Source: Gammaproteobacteria bacterium (GTDB taxonomy: Bacteria > Pseudomonadota > Gammaproteobacteria > Halothiobacillales > Halothiobacillaceae). From it: a stretch of DNA of 10,316 bases. The stretch covers positions 1 to 10,316 of the forward strand of contig JARJMX020000031.1 in NCBI GenBank assembly GCA_029335925.2, given 5' to 3'. The notes beneath the pieces were generated by a model. The model saw only the letters and a list, made by a program, of their open reading frames with translations. It searched no databases and was not told the DNA's origin. This document shows, piece after piece, positions 6,173 to 10,316 of this stretch (within the stretch, counting starts at the first letter, position 1; each line of letters opens with the position of its first letter). A program made the translations under genes and the position numbers.

Positions 6173-7819
6173 TTAAGGATGCATCATGCCTTTGATTACC
6201 CTGATTAAATTGTTGGTTGAGCTGTCGTATTCACTCACCGGCTCGTCCGCCAACAGGCGCGACAGGATGCTGCTGGCCATCTGCTTGCCCAATTCCACCC
6301 CCCACTGGTCGAAGGAGTTGATCCGCCAGACGATGCCTTGAACGAAGATTTTGTGTTCATAGAGCGCAATCAACATGCCCAGGCTGAAAGGGGTGTGATC
6401 GCGCATCAGGATGACGTTGCTTGGTTTATTGCCAGGGATGACCTTGTGTGGGGCAAGGCGGCGGATGGTGGCCTCATCCACGCCCTGTTCACGCATCTCC
6501 AGTTCGACCTCGGCCAAGGTACGTCCGAGCATCAGCGCACGAGTCTGGGCAAGCATGTGGGAAAGCAGGATCGCATGTTGGTGGCCTGCCGGGTTGTGGG
6601 TGTTGGCTGCGGCGATAAAGTCGCAGGGCACAAGCCGAGTGCCCTGGTGCAACAGCTCAAAGAAGGCGTGCTGGCCATTGGTGCCATGCCCACCCCAGAG
6701 GATGGGACCGGTATTGTAGTCCACCCACTGGCTGTCACGGTCCACAGACTTGCCATTGCTTTCCATATCCGCCTGCTGCAAGTAGGCCGGCAAGGAACGC
6801 AGGCGGGTGCCATAAGGCAGCACGGCATAGCTCTCCGCGCCAAAGAAATTGGCATACCAGATGCCAAGCATGGCCAGGATCACCGGCATGTTTTGCTCAA
6901 GCGGCGCATGGAGGAAATGCTGATCCATGGCGTGCGCCCCACTAAGCAGCTGCTCAAAATGCTCAAACCCCACGTGCACAGCGATGGACAGGCCAATCGC
7001 CGACCACAGTGAATAACGCCCCCCCACCCAGTCCCAGAACTCAAACATGTTCTCGGTATCGATGCCAAAGGCGCGTACAGCCTCGGCATTGGTGGACACA
7101 GCCACGAAATGCCTGGAAACATGGGCCTCATCCTTGGCATGCTCAAGGAACCAGCGCTTGGCGGTATGGGCGTTGGCCAGGGTTTCCTGGGTGGTGAAGG
7201 TCTTGGAGGCGACAATGAACAGTGTGGTTTCCGGGTCGACCTTCTTGAGCGTGCTGACGATATCCGAGGGGGCTACGTTGGAGACGAAGTGCGCCCGCAG
7301 ATCCGACCGAGCGTAAGAGGCGAGCGCCTCACAGACCATCTTGGGGCCAAGGTCGGAACCGCCCACGCCGAGGTTGACCACGTCGGTGATACGCTTGCCG
7401 GTGTAGCCCAGCCATTGGCCCTCGCGCACGGCCTCCGAAAAGCGCCGCATGCGTTCGAGCACCGCATTGACCTTGGGCATCACGTCCTCACCATCCACAT
7501 AGATGGGGGTGTTGGCCCGGTTACGCAAGGCCACATGCAATACCGCACGGTTTTCGGTGAAGTTGATCTTCTCGCCCGCGAACATCTTGGCCCGCCATTC
7601 CTCGACCTTGGAGGCCCGAGCCAAGTCCATGAGTTTGCTCATGGTCTTGTCGATCATGATGTTCTTCGAATAGTCGAGGAACAGCTCGCCCACTTGCAGA
7701 CTGAAACGTTCGAAACGCTGAGGATCATTATTGAACAGATCGCGCATACGGACCTTGCGCATCATAGAGGCATGCCGTTCCAGGGATTTCCATGCTTGGC
7801 GGTGAATGGGGCGTGTCAT
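6173..7819 (-). CDS. pgi: Glucose-6-phosphate isomerase
   Basis: Pgi interconverts glucose-6-phosphate and fructose-6-phosphate in the cytoplasm. The protein has 548 residues against 549 in E. coli. The sugar-phosphate-binding segment [12 protein letters not shown], signature [13 protein letters not shown] and the second signature region around [17 protein letters not shown] are all present. The catalytic residues fall at Glu353 (MESNGK), His384 (TNGQHAF) and Lys512 (ELGK), each two below the E. coli positions 355, 386 and 514, so the core aligns without gaps. The ATG at 7819 gives [17 protein letters not shown], in register with the family; its ribosome binding site is weak. Together with zwf and gnd upstream it sets the branch between the hexose-phosphate pool and the oxidative pentose phosphate path. 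A 375-bp gap and a likely terminator after zwf suggest that it has its own promoter. Confidence 0.98.
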   Translation of the reverse strand: MTRPIHRQAWKSLERHASMMRKVRMRDLFNNDPQRFERFSLQVGELFLDYSKNIMIDKTMSKLMDLARASKVEEWRAKMFAGEKINFTENRAVLHVALRNRANTPIYVDGEDVMPKVNAVLERMRRFSEAVREGQWLGYTGKRITDVVNLGVGGSDLGPKMVCEALASYARSDLRAHFVSNVAPSDIVSTLKKVDPETTLFIVASKTFTTQETLANAHTAKRWFLEHAKDEAHVSRHFVAVSTNAEAVRAFGIDTENMFEFWDWVGGRYSLWSAIGLSIAVHVGFEHFEQLLSGAHAMDQHFLHAPLEQNMPVILAMLGIWYANFFGAESYAVLPYGTRLRSLPAYLQQADMESNGKSVDRDSQWVDYNTGPILWGGHGTNGQHAFFELLHQGTRLVPCDFIAAANTHNPAGHQHAILLSHMLAQTRALMLGRTLAEVELEMREQGVDEATIRRLAPHKVIPGNKPSNVILMRDHTPFSLGMLIALYEHKIFVQGIVWRINSFDQWGVELGKQMASSILSRLLADEPVSEYDSSTNNLIRVIKGMMHP

Positions 7820-7861
7820 AAGGCTACTCGCTGTCTGATCGTGCGGATTGGATTAGCAACA

Positions 7862-8008
7862 TGTTGAAAAAAGCTTCTTGCTATTTAACCTGCCTCGTCG
7901 CAACACATGTCCACGACGGGCTTCGAGGATCAATCACTTGCAGTGATTGATCCTCGTGCAAACCATCCCTGGCTGACCTTAACAGGCTGTTGAAAGCGTT
8001 TTTCAACA
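7862..8008. repeat. Inverted pair of 15-bp repeats flanking about 117 bp
   Basis: TGTTGAAAAAAGCTT (7862-7876) and AAGCGTTTTTCAACA (7994-8008) are inverse complements at 14 of 15 positions. They bracket the 33-bp palindrome. Paired terminal repeats around a short non-coding core are what a miniature inverted-repeat element would show. I see no clear target-site duplication, so this remains a suggestion. Confidence 0.45.
7924..7956. repeat. Perfect 33-bp palindrome (15-bp arms, 3-base loop)
   Basis: CGAGGATCAATCACT (7924-7938) and AGTGATTGATCCTCG (7942-7956) are exact inverse complements around TGC. The centre lies 121 bp upstream of the pgi start. The arms are of mixed composition and no T-run follows on either strand, so an intrinsic terminator is unlikely. 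A regulator operator, a REP-like element or part of a miniature mobile element are the options. Confidence 0.8.
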
Positions 8009-8020
8009 CCCTGCCTGTTA
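7980..8020. repeat. 41-bp hairpin element with a 4-base bulge
   Basis: Outer arms TAACAGGC (7980-7987) and GCCTGTTA (8013-8020) and inner arms TGTTGAAA (7988-7995) and TTTCAACA (8001-8008) pair perfectly over 16 bp. The loop is GCGTT and one side carries an extra CCCT (8009-8012). The unpaired bases in one arm recall single-strand-recognised elements. The right inner arm also matches the repeat at 7862-7876 in inverse orientation. Confidence 0.75.
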
Positions 8021-8140
8021 GGGAACTACTGAATAACTCAGCGATTCCTATCCGGGGCAGGGATACCCCAAAGCGAACAAGGGTGCAACCCCTCGATTCG
8101 CGGAGGTCACCACGAAGGCACTTCGCGGTGAACCAAGCTG

Positions 8141-8162
8141 AAAAAAATCCATGGATGGATTT
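8141..8162 (-). terminator. Rho-independent terminator of the gnd-zwf transcript
   Basis: On the minus strand AAATCCA (8162-8156), loop TCCA and TGGATTT (8151-8145) form a 7-bp stem that runs into seven consecutive Ts (8147-8141). It starts about 32 bases after the zwf stop. The stem is AT-rich and so not strong, but position, orientation and T-run all fit an intrinsic terminator. Confidence 0.55.
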
Positions 8163-8194
8163 GGCATTGCCTTAAGATTGAGGATTAAAGATCG

Positions 8195-9700
8195 TTAAAG
8201 GGCATTCCGCCAGACGTGATCGTCCTGGTCAAACAAGCGGGAGGACTCCTCCGGTCCCCACGTCCCTGCCGGGTAAGTGTGAATGAAGTCGCGCTCCTGC
8301 GCCCAAACCTTGAGGACTGGATCGACCACTCGCCAAGCCCACTCGACTTCATCGTAGCGCAGGAACAACGACTGATCGCCACTCATCACATCGAGCAGCA
8401 AGGCCTCATAGGCCCCCAGACGCGAGGATTCGCTCTCGCAATAAGTGGCGTCCAGCTGGGTCGTGGTGGTGCGCAGTTCCAGTCCCTCGCGCTTGATCTG
8501 CACTTCCAGGCGCAGACTGTCGCAGGGCTGGATGCCAAGCAGTAGCCAGTTCGGCTTGAGCCGCTCGATGGGGGTTTCGCGGAACAGCTGCTGGGGCGGA
8601 TGGCGGAAGCGCACGCTCACCATCGAGATGTTCTCCGGCAAACGCTTGCCGGTACGGATATAAAACGGCACCCCGCGCCAACGCCAGTTATCAATATAGA
8701 GCTTGAGCGCCGCATAGGTCTCCGTCACGCTGTCCGACGCTACCCCCTCCTCCTTGATGTACCCCGGCACCGGCTGCCCATGGATCTGGCCTTGTGTGTA
8801 TTGGGCCCGGAAGGCATGGGCATGCACCGCACGGGGTGTGATGGGGCGGATCGAGCGCAATACCTTGACCTTCTCATCCCGCAGCGCCTCAGCCTCGAGG
8901 CTTGCAGGCGGCTCCATGGCCACGAGAGTGAGCATCTGCAACAGATGACTCTGGATCATATCGCGTAAAGCACCCGCTTGGTCATAATAGCCTGCGCGGT
9001 GGGCGATGCCCTTGTCTTCGGCATGCGAGATCTGCACATGATCGATGTAGTTGCGGTTCCACAACGGCTCAAGGAAGAGATTGGCAAAGCGAAATACAAG
9101 AATGTTCTGGATCGTTGATTTGCCAAGATAGTGGTCAATACGAAAAATCTGCCGCTCAGAGAAATGCCGGTGCAGGCGGGCATCCAGAAGTTTGGCGCTC
9201 TCTAAGTCATAGCCAAATGGTTTTTCCACCACCAGGCGCCGCCAGCCGCCCGTTTCCTCGCTCAGCCCCACCGCACCAAGTCGATCACTGACCACACTGT
9301 ACTGGTCCGGCGCGATCGCCAGATAGAAGATCATGTGGGTCGCTTCCGCCTCTTCCAGCAGACGACTACGTAAGCGCCGATAATCCTCCTCAAGTACAAG
9401 GTCCCCTGTGACAAAGCGCAGGCGGGCAAGGAAGCGCCCTAACACGTCCTCTTTGATCTGGGCCCCGAGCTGATCACGCAAAGCGCTTCGCACCTGATCG
9501 CGCCACTGCTCGTCGCTCCACGCCCGTCGGCCGAATCCGACCACGGTCAGCGAAGGGGGCAGGCGGCTGTGACGATCGAGGTGATAGAGCGCGGGCAGCA
9601 GCTTGTTGACCGCAAGATTGCCGGTCGCGCCGAAAATGACTAAGGCACAGGGCTGGGCGAGGTCGTTGAGCGAGCCTGAGGAGATCACGCCGCCGGGCAT
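8195..9700 (-). CDS. zwf: Glucose-6-phosphate 1-dehydrogenase
   Basis: Zwf oxidises glucose-6-phosphate to 6-phosphogluconolactone with reduction of NAD(P)+, the first step of the oxidative pentose phosphate and Entner-Doudoroff routes. The protein has 501 residues. The Rossmann motif is FGATGNLAVNKLLPALYHL instead of the more usual GASGDLAKRKL form. Its Thr and final Lys are kept, and Arg follows in VVGFGRR at the position used for the NADP+ phosphate in the Leuconostoc enzyme. The active site reads RIDHYLGK (187-194, His190), followed by Ser195 where Glu is common. The proposed general base is His252 in MIQSH; the 62-residue gap between the two His equals that between 178 and 240 in Leuconostoc. 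Start ATG 9700 has GGGGAG (9713-9708) seven bases away. It begins four bases after the gnd stop, so the two are one operon. Confidence 0.97.
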   Translation of the reverse strand: MPGGVISSGSLNDLAQPCALVIFGATGNLAVNKLLPALYHLDRHSRLPPSLTVVGFGRRAWSDEQWRDQVRSALRDQLGAQIKEDVLGRFLARLRFVTGDLVLEEDYRRLRSRLLEEAEATHMIFYLAIAPDQYSVVSDRLGAVGLSEETGGWRRLVVEKPFGYDLESAKLLDARLHRHFSERQIFRIDHYLGKSTIQNILVFRFANLFLEPLWNRNYIDHVQISHAEDKGIAHRAGYYDQAGALRDMIQSHLLQMLTLVAMEPPASLEAEALRDEKVKVLRSIRPITPRAVHAHAFRAQYTQGQIHGQPVPGYIKEEGVASDSVTETYAALKLYIDNWRWRGVPFYIRTGKRLPENISMVSVRFRHPPQQLFRETPIERLKPNWLLLGIQPCDSLRLEVQIKREGLELRTTTTQLDATYCESESSRLGAYEALLLDVMSGDQSLFLRYDEVEWAWRVVDPVLKVWAQERDFIHTYPAGTWGPEESSRLFDQDDHVWRNAL

Positions 9701-9704
9701 GGTC

Positions 9705-10316
9705 TCACTCCCCGCTCTGCGTCATGGCATGACCGCCAAAAGCCTGGCGCATGACGGCCAGCAGCTTGTTGCCGTAATCCGCGTTGCCCTGACTGGCGAA
9801 GCGCATGTGCAGGGCCAGCGAGATGACGGGCGCGGCCACGCCGAGGTCGATGGCTTCCTTCGCCATCCAGCGTCCCTCGCCGGAATCGGCCACGCGCGGG
9901 GCGATGGCGGCCAGTTGCTGGTCTTGCGCCAGCGCCTCGGCGGTGAGGTCGAGCAGCCAGCTCTGCACCACCGAGCCGTGGCGCCACAGCTCGCTGACCT
10001 GAGCGAGGTCGACAGCAAAGGATTCCTTCGCTTTGAGCAGGGCCAAGCCCTCGGCTAGGGCCTGCATCATGCCGTACTCGATGCCGTTGTGGACCATTTT
10101 GGTGAAGTGGCCGGCCCCCAGCGGGCCGACATGCGCCCAGCCGCGATCCGGCGCGGGCGCCAGAGCTTTCAGCACCGGGATAAGGCGCGCCGCATCCTCT
10201 TGGCTCCCGCCCGCCATCAGGCAATAGCCGTTGCGCAACCCCCAGATACCTCCGGACACCCCCACGTCCATAAAGTGCACCCCCGTGGAGGCGATCCGCT
10301 CACCGCGGCGCAGGGT
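9705..10316 (-). CDS. gnd: 6-phosphogluconate dehydrogenase (decarboxylating), 5' part outside window
   Basis: Gnd oxidatively decarboxylates 6-phosphogluconate to ribulose-5-phosphate in the cytoplasm. The window holds the last 203 residues; the frame is open to the right edge, so the N-terminal coenzyme domain is missing and NAD+ or NADP+ preference cannot be judged. Recognisable segments are VHFMDVGVSGGIWGLRNGYCLMAGG, where the SGG loop binds substrate, and GAGHFTKMVHNGIEYGMMQ with the catalytic Lys. The all-helical C-terminal domain ends soon after FASQGNADYGNKLLAVMRQ and AFGGHAM, and this short C-terminus points to the roughly 300-residue GndA/YqeC-like class rather than the 470-residue E. 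coli type. An internal GTG at 10280 lies inside a core strand and is not the start. The stop is followed after four bases by the zwf ATG. Confidence 0.95.
   Translation of the reverse strand, partial: TLRRGERIASTGVHFMDVGVSGGIWGLRNGYCLMAGGSQEDAARLIPVLKALAPAPDRGWAHVGPLGAGHFTKMVHNGIEYGMMQALAEGLALLKAKESFAVDLAQVSELWRHGSVVQSWLLDLTAEALAQDQQLAAIAPRVADSGEGRWMAKEAIDLGVAAPVISLALHMRFASQGNADYGNKLLAVMRQAFGGHAMTQSGE

Larger units (their letters stand above)
7820..8194. other. Gene-free gap between zwf and pgi, rich in inverted repeats
   Basis: These 375 bases hold no plausible gene. The right end has the zwf terminator. The centre (7862-8101) has at least four inverted repeats, described separately or here: the pair 7862-7876/7994-8008, the palindrome 7924-7956, the hairpin 7980-8020, TATCC/GGATA (8049-8053 and 8061-8065) and GCGAA/TTCGC (8073-8077 and 8097-8101). 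The pgi promoter must lie on the left side or inside this block, but I see no convincing -35/-10 pair. The region looks like a decayed or non-autonomous repeat element more than a plain leader. Confidence 0.5.

Noticed and set aside
5376..6176. 266-codon open frame on the plus strand over tsaB
   Set aside because: It lies antisense to a recognisable full-length TsaB, and its translation is low-complexity (Pro, Gly, Arg, His) without homology.
7109..7867. 252-codon open frame on the plus strand over pgi
   Set aside because: Antisense shadow of Pgi, whose catalytic residues align with E. coli without gaps; no start signals of its own.
7924..7956. Intrinsic terminator
   Set aside because: The stem is perfect, but no run of T follows on either strand and the zwf terminator is already placed about 185 bp earlier on that transcript.
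7980..8020. Integron attC site
   Set aside because: The ends TTAAC and GTTAGG and the bulged stem resemble an attC, but it is only 41 bp, lacks proper simple-site pairs, and no integrase or cassette-like gene is near.

Overview
The window is GC-rich, gene-dense proteobacterial chromosome. Mfd, Pgi and Zwf look most like those of Gammaproteobacteria, Betaproteobacteria or Acidithiobacillia; I cannot fix the genus. No rRNA, tRNA, CRISPR array, intact insertion sequence or phage gene is visible. Most of it is housekeeping, and I did not find a convincing new multi-gene system. The most unusual parts are the decayed region in the middle and the palindrome-rich gap between zwf and pgi.

Left part (93-4509, plus strand): a tightly packed set of three genes, each overlapping the next in an ATGA. 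They are mfd (transcription-repair coupling factor), a small RDD-family membrane protein, and a 153-residue protein built from two copies of a 48-residue unit. The last belongs to a type I half recognise, but it has no function I can name.

Middle part (4510-5414): about 900 bp with no intact gene. On the minus strand it holds the C-terminal domain of the flagellar hook-length control protein FliK without its N-terminal part, a short unidentified coding fragment in the same frame, and the first ~100 codons of a GAF-like signalling protein. This last fragment still has a near-consensus sigma-54 promoter and a strong Shine-Dalgarno site. It looks like the residue of a flagellar/signalling locus joined by deletion.

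Right part (5415-10316, minus strand): gnd (partial, runs off the window), zwf, pgi and tsaB, transcribed right to left. gnd and zwf are 4 bp apart and clearly co-transcribed. A likely terminator follows zwf, and a 375-bp gap full of inverted repeats separates it from pgi; tsaB follows pgi by 71 bp. Zwf and Gnd are the oxidative pentose phosphate enzymes, and Pgi interconverts glucose-6-phosphate, the Zwf substrate, with fructose-6-phosphate. No pgl (6-phosphogluconolactonase) lies within the window. TsaB belongs to the t6A tRNA-modification pathway and is a metabolic outsider.
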